Assembly (NCBI GenBank): GCA_025991245.1
Contig: BQMJ01000055.1
Span: forward strand, 1 to 64,000
Length of the DNA stretch: 64,000 nucleotides
Origin: Galdieria partita
Taxonomy: Eukaryota; Rhodophyta; Bangiophyceae; Galdieriales; Galdieriaceae
Reading direction: 5' to 3'
Position 1 is the stretch's first letter. Each line of letters starts with the position of its first letter. Below the pieces are notes generated by a model, which was given only the letters and a program-made list of their open reading frames with translations, made no database searches and had not been told where the DNA came from. The position numbers and the translations under genes are program-made. This document shows, in pieces, positions 12,936-24,865 of this stretch.

Positions 12936-13658
12936 TTCCATTCTAATCATCTCAGAATTACTCTGAAAACATAAGATCCAAAACAATTGTGGTAAAAACT
13001 TCACTGTGGCAACAAAGCTAAAATTGTGACAGTGTCCAAATATATTTCAAAACATAAAGACAAACGTACTTGTTCAATCTTTGAAACTTGGGTTCCCAAA
13101 GGAGGAGCAATAAACTTCTCAATACCTATAGCTCAGAATTGTGAACATCATACTATCACTAACTTTCGAATGAGACTTTTTTTCTTGCAGCAAGTAACGA
13201 AAGTTGCGAGCTCTGATAAATTGGTGTGGTCCATTGCCTCTTTCATAAAGTAATAGGAAATTTTGAACGAAACCATAGCCTTTACACCATGTCACTTTGC
13301 ATAATTGATGTCATTTGTGTTTATTGTTCGCGCATAGTCAAAAATAGGCGATTAGGTAAGACAAACTGTCAGTCTGGAAAGGAAAAATTGAGTCGAATTG
13401 AATCTTTCTCTTGTTGTTTCGTAAATAACAAAGAATGGAACAGCTGAAACAGGAAGAGTTGAAAACAAGCATTCAAGTTTCACAGCTTTTAGATTTTCCT
13501 CATCGAAAGCACTGTTGATTTTAGTTGATCTTTAAGGCATTGAAAGAAATTATGCTACTATAAAACATGTTCCTCAAGGTTGACGTCACTTCAAGTTGAG
13601 ATGTTCTTTCTCACAAATGATAGAAACAATATGTGTTGGTTTAATTTGGGATTGTTGA
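12936..13658. other. Upstream region of NTPase-nuclease gene A
   Basis: No gene is supported. Short open frames at 13026-13253 and 13226-13447 lack any family signature and have no relative upstream of the second gene copy. This stretch probably contains the promoter and 5' leader of the gene starting at 13659. Confidence 0.4.
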
Positions 13659-15877
13659 TTGATTGGCCCGCCGTCTCAAAGGATGACAAGTGAAACCTCT
13701 TTCAATATGTCCGGAGAGTCTGTTAGATACGAAAAAATATTTCACGATGGTCTAAAAATTGACGAAAAGTTTAGCAATGTATGGTTGACAAACCTACCTG
13801 ATCTTCAACAAGAGTGTTTGTTCAAAACTGTCGTGTCAGTTGTTGGAGAGAAGGTACAAGTAGGAGGTAAAGTTTTCGAAGTTGGGAAACAAACTTTTAA
13901 AGAGATAGCACCATTGCTGGTTCCCAAGCAGTTTCCCAAAGATTTCCCAGTGGAAAAAAGTGCTGGGAAAATCTCCAGAATCTTTTTGAGAGGAGAGTTT
14001 ATCAAGAGGTGGAATAGCCACATTGAAAGTCTTGATGCAGAAGGTTGCAGTCCTCCACCCCAGCAGATCATAGTTTCTGCAGCAAGTGGTCTAGGAAAGA
14101 GTGTAGATCTCTACTTGGCCGCTATTTTCTCACGGTATTGCAGGATTCCACTGCAATATATTGGAAACGCAGAGGCTTGGTTGAACGTTAAAAGCATCTC
14201 TAAAGTGGTTTCTCGCTACTTGAAAATGTTGCTTTTTATAAATGCAGACATTCTACAAGAAATGCCATGCTTTATGTCAATTGACTATGATTCTTTGAAT
14301 GGTGCTCCCCTTAAAGATGTCATTTATTTTGCCATAAAAGAGAAAAAAATATCTCTTTCTTCAGAAATTCGTGATACCATGATGGGGCTTGCACCGCGCA
14401 ATATGTTGATAGTAGATGAACATAATGCGTTTTGGGGCAAGTTTGGTCGTGACATAAATAGATGGCCGGATTTCTTTCTCCTTTATACCAAATTGGCAAT
14501 GATGAATACAGTAAGTAATGGCTTTTTCTTTTTTTATAATGACTTTTTCATTTACTTGAGTAGCCTTATTGTGGAGTTCTTATTGCAGGTTCACAGCATC
14601 ATCAATTTGAAGATAATTTGCCTAGTGGTTATGGAAATATCAAACACTATTTGGAGCCTTTAAGTTTCAAAGAGTTTGACTTGTGGCAAGATTTACCTGA
14701 TTATCCACCCATTCTTCGCCAACATTCAGACGAAATGGTCGAACTTACTGGGTTGGTGCCTAGAATGATTGCCAAAATGGTAACTTTGGCCAAAGATCTC
14801 CCTGATGCTAGTTTTGAGTATTTAAAGGCTGAACTCACCTCGTATTTATATTCTGAAATGACAAGAAGCCACAATGACTATCTTGATGGACTTAGGTCTG
14901 AAAGAGAAAAGAGGGCATTCGATTCTATGCTTTATAAGCTATTCATGGATAGGAATAAACCTAAGTTTACAGTTGCAGAGGGGGCATATCGAGATCGAGG
15001 TTTATTAGTTGTAGTGAGCCGCATCTACTTACGCTTTTATAACAGCGTTGCACGTGATATTTTGTTATCCTCTTTCCTTGAAAGATATGCTTCTGAGAAT
15101 TACTTGGCTGAATTGTTTCAACTTTATCGACGTGATCCAAGCACAAGAGGACAGACTTTTGAAAAATTATTCTTTTTGTGGTTTATCAATAGAACAGAAG
15201 AAGTGACTATCCGTTCCGATAGCAAACCCTATAGGAACTTGAGTTTATCTTGTAATAGTTGGGTTCGGTTGATTAGAGATGAATTTGATCCTCCCATGAA
15301 GAAGTTTACTCATTCCTGTTGGATATTACTGGAAGAACGACATCCTCGATTCGACTATATTTTTGTGGATATTGTGAATTCTCAATGGCATATATACTTT
15401 TTTCAAGTATCTGTATCTTCATTTTATAGCCATAATCGTGACTCTGCTGCTATCGAAAACTCCTTTTTGCCACCTTCTTTCAAGAAAGACGTATGGAATA
15501 CTTCAGAATCGGCGAACTTATCAACTAGTAGTTCAAAGAGCAAACAAGGATCAATGGCAAGTTCCCAAAGTGGCCAAAAACGTAATAAGAAGAGGAGACG
15601 AGTGAGATTAACAGACAAGCCTCAGTTACTAAACTTAATTGGTTTGATTCTGAATGAAGAGTTTACCATCACGTTAGAAGAAGATGATTCTGGAAGGATT
15701 GTAGATTTTCGTTTATTGGATTCCAAAGGTGTTGATTGGCGACACTGCATAAGTATTGTCTATGTTACTCCATTACCATTTAAGGAGGCCAAAGGTAGTT
15801 TATCAGTTCCAGACTATATTGAGTTTCTTTGTAGTGAAGGCTTTTCTGAAAGATTTCGAGTTTTGTTGGAAAAGTGA
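13659..15877 (+). CDS. P-loop NTPase with C-terminal nuclease-like domain (Crinkler-RHS type)
   Basis: Two exons, 13659-14510 and 14564-15877, joined across a 53-bp GT-AG intron in phase 0, give about 721 residues. A degenerate Walker A (SGLGKS) lies near residue 141 and a Walker B-like VDEHN near 250. After the intron comes GSQHHQFEDNLPSGYG and a PLSFKEF block, then TGLVPR. This order of motifs is known from the NTPase of Crinkler/RHS (retrotransposon hot spot) proteins. Near residue 547 the pattern FDYIFVD...FFQVSVSSF..HN resembles the restriction-endonuclease-fold domain that ends many of these proteins. A basic stretch (KRNKKRRR, near 620) could be a nuclear signal. The role is unknown; such proteins act as effectors or in genome conflict in other eukaryotes. 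It may instead belong to the subtelomeric 'archaeal ATPase' family reported in Galdieria. The fold is fairly sure, the function is not. Confidence 0.65.
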
Positions 15878-17462
15878 TGCTTTACGATCCTTTGATGGAA
15901 GCAAAGTTGTTTTGAGGTTTATGATTTACAAAGACTATGATAAATAATACTTTTTTGAATATTTTATTTGCTTGACTGGCAAGCCAATGAAGAATCATTG
16001 TGGAAGCAGAAAGTCTGATATGGATGATTGGTTTGCTATAATAGAAGATGTATACATCCTAAACAAAGTCATTTTTAGCACTTTGGATGGAAATCAACTC
16101 AACCTCAATTTCAAGTAAACAGCTTTGGCGAGCGTTTTGATTTAGTATCTTCAGTTGTATAGAATCACCTTGTTTTAAACTTGGAGACATGCTTTTCAGC
16201 CAAACGATCATTCAGAAAGTATTCAGGAAGCTCTTAAAGTCTGTCAGATCAACGATTCTTTGTTAATGAAATTGTTGAGGAGAGATCGTCAATCACAAAA
16301 GAGAACCAATCACCTATTAGCAACGACACATAAGTTGTCATTTTGAAGGCAAGTATGCTGATAAAAGACAACTAAGCAGCTTTTAATTCAGCTTATGTAC
16401 AGAACAAATGTTTCATAATCCATAGAGTACAATTGAATTGTAAAGAAATGGAGCATCCATTATTGACTCTATCTATCTTGTCAATTCTGTATAGGAAAAC
16501 TATCAATGACATGATATCATTAGGACTCACATAACAAGTACCAATATGCAGACAACGTTCCGTGAATTGACAAATACAGCAATCCAACAGTAGTCAACAA
16601 CATATACTCTGATTTCCATTACTCTCTATACACAACTGAAAAAGTCTAGAAAATTTCAAAAAGGTTACGATCCAAGTAACAAAGTCAACCACCGACAATT
16701 CTGGAAAGACTAAGCGCTTTTGAATAGTAGAGAAACCTAATTGAGTTGTCAAACGTTACTTCCAATCTTGTCTGCCCTAGTAAAACAGTCATATAGTGCA
16801 AGAATAGAGGAAAAGCAACAACTGAATGAGATATTTTCAAAATATACTTCCAAATTACTTGCACAAGAAGTGAACCAAGCTAAAGTTGAAATTTAGCTAT
16901 GTTCCACTTGTCGCACTATCTTGTTCCCTTGACACCCTAAAGAAAAGTTTCCTAATGTTTACGAGAACAATCAAACTGTTTACATTCACTACAAATGTAT
17001 GATGACACCACATCGAACAAAACAACAGAAATCGAGTAGTGAATGACATTTAACGTTCGAAGTATTGTTGCGTTGTGGATAAGGAGTATTTTTGGGAGAA
17101 TGAATTGTAATCCAATTTTCTAAGAAATAGATTTAGAAGAACTTTTCCTTTCTTCCTGTTTTTATAGCATATATACTCTTTCCATTCTAGAGCTTACGCA
17201 GAAAAGGCACCTTCAAACTGAAACTACCATTGTGATGAATGGGGTAGAAGTTAAAATGCTCAGTATATAACAAAAAACTAGGCAACTTTTTTTCTTAAAA
17301 GCTACATTTCAACATGAAATATGTTCCACCATTGTTTGGCAATATAAATAACAAAGAAGTTCGTTCTATAGAAATAGCAGTGAAAGGGAAATACTATTTT
17401 CATGTTCTCTCGGAAAATTCGCGTTGGCATTTTTCTGACTCGATTTCAACACCTCGTCGACT
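15878..17462. other. Spacer between the two NTPase-nuclease copies
   Basis: Apart from the repeat at 16665-16905 I see no gene. An open frame at 17314-17508 overlaps the start of the second copy in another frame and has no support. Confidence 0.45.
16665..16905. repeat. Repeat upstream of second NTPase-nuclease gene, copy 2
   Basis: Partner of 12665-12935, in the same orientation and at the same position relative to a paralogous gene. It shares CAAAGTCAAC, ACCGAC, GAGTTGTCAAACGTT and AAAGCAACAACTGAATGAG-type blocks, with clear divergence between copies. It suggests a tandem duplication with a period of about 3.8-4.0 kb. Confidence 0.6.
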
Positions 17463-19593
17463 ATGTCGAGCGTTTTCCAACGACAAGATATGTATGACAG
17501 TGTTGTAGTATATAGAGAGCAAGACGTGGTTTTAACAACTGGACAGTTGTACGGGTTGCAGGTTCGCCGGGAAGTTGATCGTTCTTTTAAACCAGTCATT
17601 CCTTTCGCCCCACACCTCTTTGGAAGTGGAAAGACACGTTTCGTAAAAAGTTATTTAGAACTCCTGAAGAGCATGGGTGAAAGAGCACTAATAGGACCTG
17701 AGAACATAAGTGATTATGAAAAAGACCGCAGGAGATCCTTTCTGGACAAGTTACATGAAACAATTCTACTTTATGTGGATTTGACAGACTTAGAACCCAC
17801 TGAACCCAAAGAAAAAAGTCTGTAGTGGGCTGTTCAATACCTTCTATACAAGTCTGCCTGTCTGCAGTCTGGGTTTGAAGAAGAACCGAGTCCTATGGAG
17901 TGTTACAACGTCCTGCAACTTAGGACTACCGTGTTAGTTAATAGAATCCGTGAAGTGTTAAACATGGGTTCTGATCAGTTTCTTCTTGTTGCTTTTGATG
18001 AAGTTGGTGTTCTAGATGAGAGTGACGGCGAATTTCATTTCAAAAGGACCCCGGATGGTAGAGTTCGTCTATACAACGACTTTTTTGGTATTATTCGGCG
18101 ACTCTGTAAACAACACAATGTATTCTTTATTTTTGTTGGAAAAGTGAAGGCTTAAATATACATAATTACGCAATTTCAGTATCCAGGGTTGAGTTGACGT
18201 TTATTCCCCTCTCACCACTTGAAAAGCATAGCATAATTGAACATTTGGAGAAAAGTTTTTCTTTTATGTTTACTGGCAGTCCTAAAGTTTCACAAATCCT
18301 TTGTCACCAAGACTTTTCAGCCAGTGAACTTGCAGAATTGTTACTAGAACTTACTGGTGGTGTTCCTGGTTTACTTGTGAAAGCAATCGACTACCTTTTG
18401 CATTGTAAATTATCACAAGACCACTTGTTATTGTCTAAAGAAAGCTTTTGGATGATAATGAATGATTCCATAGTAACAAATTATTGTGTTGATCCATTAT
18501 TGCCTCGTTTGAGTAGTCTTAGTGAGACGCGTCAACGTTTGCTAAAAATGCTTACTTTGTTGGCATTATATCATATTCGGTTTGAGTTGGGTGAACTTGT
18601 ACACCTTAGCTCTACTTTTGATGTATTTCTGTTCGATCTAGTGACAGATATGTGCTTTTATCGTCGATTCATTGTAGATGAAAACCACCAAGAACGTTAT
18701 GAAGTGTTGATTGCCGAGTTACTGATTGGATACATTGATCAAAGTTTAAAGAACGATAAATTGGAATGGTTACTATTACAAACCCTCAAGTCACAGCCTG
18801 TGGAATTCTTTTATGAATCAAAATGTCGAGTTTTCGAAGGTCTCGTTGCCACAATGTTTTATTTACATTTTTGTTATCACCCGACAGACAGTTTGATGTT
18901 TTCTATTCTTGGTCAGTTGTCTTCTGTTTGGAAAGAGATGAATTTAAAGTTTTCCTCTGAATCTACTGCTTACTATATGAAATCTATACATTATACTACA
19001 TCTACATCAGAAATAGAGAGAGATACATTCGGTATCAATGACTGGAAAAAAATTGTGGAAGAAATGTTAGAATTCGAAAAGATATATATTCCATTTGAGC
19101 CAACATCTCGTAGTCCAGACATATTATTCAAGTTGCATGGAAGAACGAGCGGACAGAATTTGATTGTGGGTATTGCTTGTAAAGGACGATGGAGTTTTAA
19201 TGGTATTAGATGGAATGAAATAGTGGATGAAGCTTGCAAGTTTTTGCAACCAGTTCATGATCAAGTCTTGACTGTTCATCCTACATTACATTGCATGTTG
19301 GTCATCATGAGTACTAAGCTATCGACTATTGTTGCAACTACTTGAATCATTCTAGTCTTTGTTATTCCTTTGGCGATAGAGTTGCAGGAGATTCCAGGAT
19401 TCCTCGTAATTGTGAATTGATCATTCTTCCTGAATCAGATGTAGAAAACTTTATTGATAAAGATATTTTGTCGAGTTTGAGGAGTGCTTTCAAGTCTACG
19501 GATAATCCACATTCGAAAAGGATCGGAATTTCAACAGTACAAGAAATGGTTTTTATCGCTTTCCAAAAATATTTAAGAACGCCATCTTATTGA
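17463..19593 (+). pseudogene. Second Crinkler-RHS-type NTPase-nuclease copy, broken
   Basis: A diverged paralogue of the gene at 13659-15877, in the same orientation. Recognisable parts in order are a Walker A (FGSGKTRF) near the 5' end, a Walker B-like block (VAFDEVGVLDE), a TGGVPGLLVKAI block, and a C-terminal PDILF...GIACKGRW pattern typical of a restriction-endonuclease-like fold. The copy looks broken, with about two to three interruptions besides one possible short intron. All major domains are still readable, so the loss looks recent. It could also be a sequence of a still-variable gene family caught between functional states. Confidence 0.6.
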
Positions 19594-20776
19594 TGTTTTT
19601 ATTGTTATCAGAGAAATATTCGAAAGCTCATTCTTTTGTAAACTGTTTGCAATATAATGTTATCTTTTTCTATTTCATCGTATTTTGTCGAATTATTCTT
19701 AAACAAGCTTAGGAGTTCAACTGCAGAAATTTGTAGGAATTTACATCTACAATAGTTGTGTGATGTTATAAATTCAATTTCTTTGGGGTTTATGTAGAAA
19801 GAACTAGGATCTCTTGGTTTTTCTGTTTACTCTTGTTCGTATCAAACGTTGGCATGGAGAGATGTATAGCGTGGTTGAAGACAATATTTAACACTGCAAA
19901 AGCCATTATTACTATTATTTTCCCCCAATTTCCAGAGGAAACGATAACCGCTTTAAGAACCATATTTTGTGAGATGATACCCTTCCAAGCTTTAATAGTT
20001 AGAGAAGAGAAAATTGCGAAGAATTAACTTTCAAATTAGGTAACATTCGTTGAAACAAAGTTCGAAGCATCGTTCCAAGCATCGTTTCGAAAACAGGGAA
20101 TTGTTAAAGGATTATGTTCACCAAGAATAATTTTTTAAGACTTTCTTGTTTAAAAATAATGATGGCTTCTGCTCACTGTATTTTTTCAATCATCTATTTC
20201 ATCTTTTTGAAGAATGAACTGGTAGTCCTATCGAATATATGTTCTGTTTATTTCCAAAGTGTCAGCTTTTTGTTTGTTGCATGTAATGGTTGACAAGCTC
20301 GATTTTAGATTTTCGGCAAATTCGCTTTCTCTAACCACAGAGGCCAGAGGTTAAGCTCTGCAGGTTTTGTTAACTTGCTTGAATGGGAAGACTTCAAGAA
20401 AAATTATAAAACGCTTTTGATACAACGACAGAGATCATGACAAGACAAAAGCATAGTTACCATAGAAATCAAAAGTTTTTGCTATCTAACGTGCACTTAA
20501 AGTGATCACAGAACTCTATATTTGAATGACTGTCAAAACATAAGAACCACAAAATGTATTTTGTCCTTTATTCATGAAGTGATTATGCGAGCAGCAAAAC
20601 ATTTTGCTTCTTTGCGTTTGTTAACAAATTCAGGTAAAAAGTTTCTTTGTTCTCCATAATCAAGGTCACATGTAGCTTCACGAAAGATGCTGCAAACAAC
20701 GCATTTCAAGTAGAAATGATCCCTCTAAATACAGATCAGTTTCTCAAACATTGAATTTCTCTCTGCTTTCTTATCA
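19594..20776. other. Intergenic region before nitrilase gene
   Basis: No gene is supported. A 64-codon frame at 19833-20027 has no signature. It marks the transition from subtelomeric DNA to the gene-dense region. Confidence 0.5.
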
Positions 20777-21874
20777 TTGATGAATTCTCGTTGTTCTTGG
20801 AACTTTCCAAAGGTGACAGTCGCAGCTGCTCATGTGTCTTCGGTTTACTTTGATATTGAAAAATCTCTAAAAAAACTTGAAGAATATGCTGTGCAGGCAG
20901 CCCGACGAGGTGCAGTCTTGATAGCTTTTGGAGAATCCTTTCTGCCAGGTTTTCCAGTATGGAATTTAGTTTTATCGCCTCTCGATCAACACGAGCTTTT
21001 CCAAAAACTCTATGAAACCTCTGTGGAAGTGCCAAGTGATATAACCGAGGAGATTGGTAGGATTGCCAGAGAAAACAATATTTATATATCTGTTGGAGTT
21101 ACGGAAAGAAGCAAGCACAGTCTAGGAACTTTGTGGAACACCAACCTGTTATTTGACGACAAAGGTAATCTTGAACGGAAACATAGAAAGCTGGTCCCGA
21201 CTTTTGCCGAGAAGCTGACTTGGTCAAATGGAGACGGAAGTGGTCTCGAAGTGCTAGGAAACAAACAGTTGGGTAGAATAGGTGTACTGATTTGTGGTGA
21301 AAATACCAACACGTTGGCACGTTTCGCTCTTATCGCACAAGGAGAACAAATACATATCTCCACATATCCGCCTTGTTGGCCAACAACTAGAAATAGCAAA
21401 AACAATTATTCATTAGGCGAAGCAATACGTATTCGTGCCGCAGCTCACGCATTCGAAGGGAAATTGTTTAATATTGTTGCTTCCTGTTGCAAGGATCAAA
21501 GTTTAATAGACATTGTTTCAGAGTATGATAATTCTGCTCGAAGCGTTTTGGAGTCTGCTCCCTGCTCCGTTTCTATGATTGTTGGTCCTCAAGGAGAGAT
21601 TATTGGTGAACCTCTTAGTAATGAAGAAGGTTTGGTGTTAGCGGAAATTAACCTGAGTCAAGGAATTTTCTGGAAGAAGATACATGATATAACCGGAGGT
21701 TACAACAGGTTTGATATATTTCATTTGTCAGTGAATTTTTCCTCCTCTACAGAACCACTGAATGACCCCCAAGGAAAGGTATCTTTTTCAACCTCGCAGC
21801 ACAAGTCAAACTATTTGGCAGAGAATGCAGACCAAGTTGAGAACGATGCGAAGTTACAGTTCCCCTTAATTTGA
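20777..21874 (+). CDS. Nitrilase (C-N hydrolase family)
   Basis: Intronless 365-residue protein spanning the whole nitrilase fold. The Glu-Lys-Cys triad is visible: E53 in FGESFLPGFP, K138 in RKHRKLVPT and C173 in LICGENTNTLARFAL. The last block, followed by AQGEQIHIS, is the signature of true nitrilases (EC 3.5.5.1) and related cyanide-converting enzymes, which hydrolyse organic nitriles to carboxylic acids and ammonia. Arylacetonitrilases and plant NIT proteins share the same residues, so the substrate cannot be read off. No targeting peptide is evident, suggesting the cytosol. It is the first intact housekeeping-type gene after the subtelomere. The lack of introns and the bacterial-looking active-site blocks make horizontal acquisition possible but unproven. 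The first ATG has a second Met directly after it. Confidence 0.92.
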   Translation: MMNSRCSWNFPKVTVAAAHVSSVYFDIEKSLKKLEEYAVQAARRGAVLIAFGESFLPGFPVWNLVLSPLDQHELFQKLYETSVEVPSDITEEIGRIARENNIYISVGVTERSKHSLGTLWNTNLLFDDKGNLERKHRKLVPTFAEKLTWSNGDGSGLEVLGNKQLGRIGVLICGENTNTLARFALIAQGEQIHISTYPPCWPTTRNSKNNYSLGEAIRIRAAAHAFEGKLFNIVASCCKDQSLIDIVSEYDNSARSVLESAPCSVSMIVGPQGEIIGEPLSNEEGLVLAEINLSQGIFWKKIHDITGGYNRFDIFHLSVNFSSSTEPLNDPQGKVSFSTSQHKSNYLAENADQVENDAKLQFPLI

Positions 21875-23484
21875 AGAACTAGATTGTATTCCTTCCATTT
21901 TATTGTTTCCCAACTTTGCATATTGACTACCATTATGAAAACTATGCATTGTCTCTCATTTAACCAACTCATCTCTGTTTTACTTCGAGACTTTAAAAGT
22001 TTTTCAAGCGATATCTTTAGAATTATGACATTTTCCCATTATCTAATTGGCTTAGTGAAACTCGTTCAAATGAGAACGTTCTATTCATTGCTATCACTAG
22101 TCATACAATATTCAAATCTCCCAAGAAGGCAACCCTGTGCAAAGGAATATTTCTAACATTTTGTATTTCGTGAGTTTATCCCTGAAAGAACAAATCAATT
22201 CCACACTAGCCACTGTATCCGGGTTTCATTGAACAGTTCGTATACCAAATTTGGAATGCTTCTAACTGTCCTCTTAGTCGTGAACAAACTAATTTCTTGC
22301 TTTCAAACCAAGTTTAATGCACCACTGAAACATAAATACTGGATCACTTGTATCAAGGTGAGTAACAAAACATATGGCAGAATTTCCAGCGTAAAGAATT
22401 TTTTTCCTTAAAGCATCGACTTCTATTCTAAAGACAATATCCCGATCGTCTTGCTTCTTATCTGAAAAAGAATATCCTCTGCCCTTTCTGAATGAATGGG
22501 TTGATCGTTAAAAGATATCAAAATAAATATTGGTCTTAGTTTTTGTGTTCTTGCATTTTACTCTAAGAGGTCTTGAAGTTCGTTTGATTCAGCTACAAAC
22601 TTACCAATCTTGACGTAGATACTGCCAAGAATTTGGAAGAGCAATCATCAAATGGTTCTTGCAGGTGACTTGTTCTGCTCTCAGCTTGGGAATTAGTCCT
22701 TGTCTGTGAAGAGCATGCAATGACATAAGTAGAAAAGGGCATTTGATATGTGATATGAAAGCTTTTGAACCAGTGAAGTTTCAGTTTTAGAAACGGTAGA
22801 CAGTTTTCCATTTTGGAGCGATCCTAAATTTGAAGTATCATTTACAACAGAGGAATTTCCAAGCAGCCTGCTTTAAATCTTGTTTGTTCCCTTCAAGCTT
22901 TCCATAAAATCAACTTTGTGATTCGTTTCATTCAATGTTTGCTTGTCTTCAAGAATTTTGTATGATGTTGTTCAAGAAGAGGATGCAAAAATGCATGAAA
23001 CAAGCAAGGAAATGTCTATATATTTGCGATATTTCCATGAGAGAAATTCGACCTTTTGTTTTCTAAAATAATGTCGTATGAATGAATAAAACTAAATACA
23101 TAAAATAATGAACTCGAGCTACTTCTCTACGGAACAACAATATAGAAAGTGACAAGCAAAGTTTTATATTTGGTGGATGTACTTTAGATGAATGAGATGT
23201 CCTAGGTTTTTTGTGTCAGTTTCTTTTCCAGATGTCTTTGTGTTATTGATATCTTAGCTTCAAAGGATCGTTATTCGTGTTGTAGAAAATGTGCTGTTTT
23301 GCTGAACTTGTATCCTAGCTTACAAAATGATAAATCTCCTATTACCCAAGTTATCCTTCGCAACATGGTCTATTCAAAACAAATTATGTTTGTCTCTTCT
23401 GACCAAGCGAGTCATTCACATCAAAACGGAACAACATCAAGTGAGCACTCACGGATCTTAGAATTGTGAATTCTAGGTTGCTGA
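21875..23484. other. Intergenic region, 1.6 kb
   Basis: Longest gap in the gene-dense part. Open frames up to 90 codons occur on both strands but none has a signature or phase-consistent splice partner. I see nothing I can name. Confidence 0.5.
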
Positions 23485-24513
23485 ATGGCTTGGATTGTTT
23501 CTGCTTCAGGAACGGAAACTTTTAGACAGAACAAAGTTTGCAATTCCTGTAAACGTTGTTTTCTTAGGAAGAGATTTAATTTGTTCATTCAAAAGTATGA
23601 AAAGTGCACCATGAACTTAACAGATGCGTCTTTAAGCAATTTCACCGAAAGAACAAGGAAGGGGCTCATTCAACATAAGAAGGAAGCGTTTTGGTTTTAT
23701 CGTTTTCTTTCTATTGTTTATGACACCATTGTAAACCCTTTACACTGGACAGTAGAAATGAGAGATACTTCGTTGAAACAAGCTGAACTTGTTAGTCGAG
23801 ACCTGAAAGTTCTGGACGTAGGGGGTGGTACTGGATTTACCACAGAAGGCATAATCGAGTACGTAGATGCCCATAACGTAACGCTTTTAGATCAAAGTCC
23901 TCATCAAATGGCTAAAGCAAAGAATAAACCAAGTTTATCAACTGTCAACTTTGTGGAAGGAGATGCAGAGAACTTGCCTTTTCCCTCGAATTCCTTTGAT
24001 CGTTATGTTTCAGCAGGTAGTATTGAATACTGGCCAGAGCCTCAGAGAGGAATATCAGAAGCATACAGAGTCTTAAAATGCGGTGGATTGGCCACCATAA
24101 TCGGCCCTGTTCGAGCAACTCACTGGTTTTCAAGGTTTTGGTGCGATCTTTGGATGCTATTTCCTGCAGAAGAAGAATATCGTTATTGGTTCCAAAATGC
24201 GGGCTTTCAAGATATTCGCGTTTCTTATATTGGTCCTGCTGCTTATAAGGGAATTAGAGAACACGGACTCATTATGGGATTGACGATAAGTGGTAAGAAG
24301 CCCATCAACGGACCATCCGAGCCCATGTGTCGCTTAGGTCCTATGAAGGAGTCCCTTTCATCGCCTTTCACCTGGCAACAGAAGCTAATATTTCCATTTC
24401 GGTGGTTACTAGGATGTGTCGCAGGTTTTTATTATTTCATCTTGCCATTCTTTGTTATGTTCTATGCAGCTGTCTTCATAAGGGATCGATCTACAAAAGA
24501 CTCAAAACCCTAA
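23485..24513 (+). CDS. VTE3: MPBQ/MSBQ methyltransferase (plastid quinone synthesis)
   Basis: Intronless 342-residue SAM-dependent methyltransferase. Motif I is LDVGGGTGF (about residues 110-118), followed by a class I fold with ENLPFPSNSFD and a family-specific C-terminal part: WMLFPAEEEYRYWF, GFQDI and HGLIMGL. It ends in a hydrophobic anchor (about 308-330, GCVAGFYYFILPFFVMFYAA). This order matches plant VTE3/APG1, which methylates 2-methyl-6-phytyl- and 2-methyl-6-solanesyl-benzoquinol in the plastid inner envelope for tocopherol and plastoquinone. The first ~60 residues are basic and Ser/Cys-rich, as a plastid-targeting leader would be. It is direct evidence that the organism is photosynthetic or plastid-bearing. 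The gene symbol is given by similarity to the plant family. Confidence 0.88.
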   Translation: MAWIVSASGTETFRQNKVCNSCKRCFLRKRFNLFIQKYEKCTMNLTDASLSNFTERTRKGLIQHKKEAFWFYRFLSIVYDTIVNPLHWTVEMRDTSLKQAELVSRDLKVLDVGGGTGFTTEGIIEYVDAHNVTLLDQSPHQMAKAKNKPSLSTVNFVEGDAENLPFPSNSFDRYVSAGSIEYWPEPQRGISEAYRVLKCGGLATIIGPVRATHWFSRFWCDLWMLFPAEEEYRYWFQNAGFQDIRVSYIGPAAYKGIREHGLIMGLTISGKKPINGPSEPMCRLGPMKESLSSPFTWQQKLIFPFRWLLGCVAGFYYFILPFFVMFYAAVFIRDRSTKDSKP

Positions 24514-24537
24514 GACCATTCTAAAATATTGAAAAAA

Positions 24538-24574
24538 TAAAGCGCCTTTGCTTCAAAGTAAAGCGCCTTTGCTT
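24538..24574. repeat. 16-nt direct repeat downstream of VTE3-like gene
   Basis: TAAAGCGCCTTTGCTT occurs twice, at 24538 and 24559, 25 bp after the stop codon at 24513. The core AAAGCGCCTTT is nearly self-complementary, so each copy could form a small stem in a 3' UTR. The rest of the 352-bp gap up to 24865 holds nothing else I can support. Confidence 0.6.
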
Positions 24575-24865
24575 AATAGCCAAGTTTTTGATGAAACCCG
24601 AAGAGATTACAAATATGCATACAAAGCAAGTACTCACGATAGTCTTGCTTGCATAGAATGTTGACTCAGGATGTACACTGAATCATTGTATTCATAACAG
24701 AGGATATGTCTCCTGTCGAAGTGCTTTCTGTCAGATCACTTCAAATGCAACGGTCCGTTTAATATAGCAACAAAGTATATTGAAGACAGTACCTCAAATG
24801 TTGATTTTATAGTTTCGAATCAAAGTGATCGCTCATGAAATCAATTGTGATCAAATTTTGACTTT

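Noticed and set aside
19833-20027. 64-codon frame between subtelomere and nitrilase
   Set aside because: No signature and no obvious splice continuation on either side.
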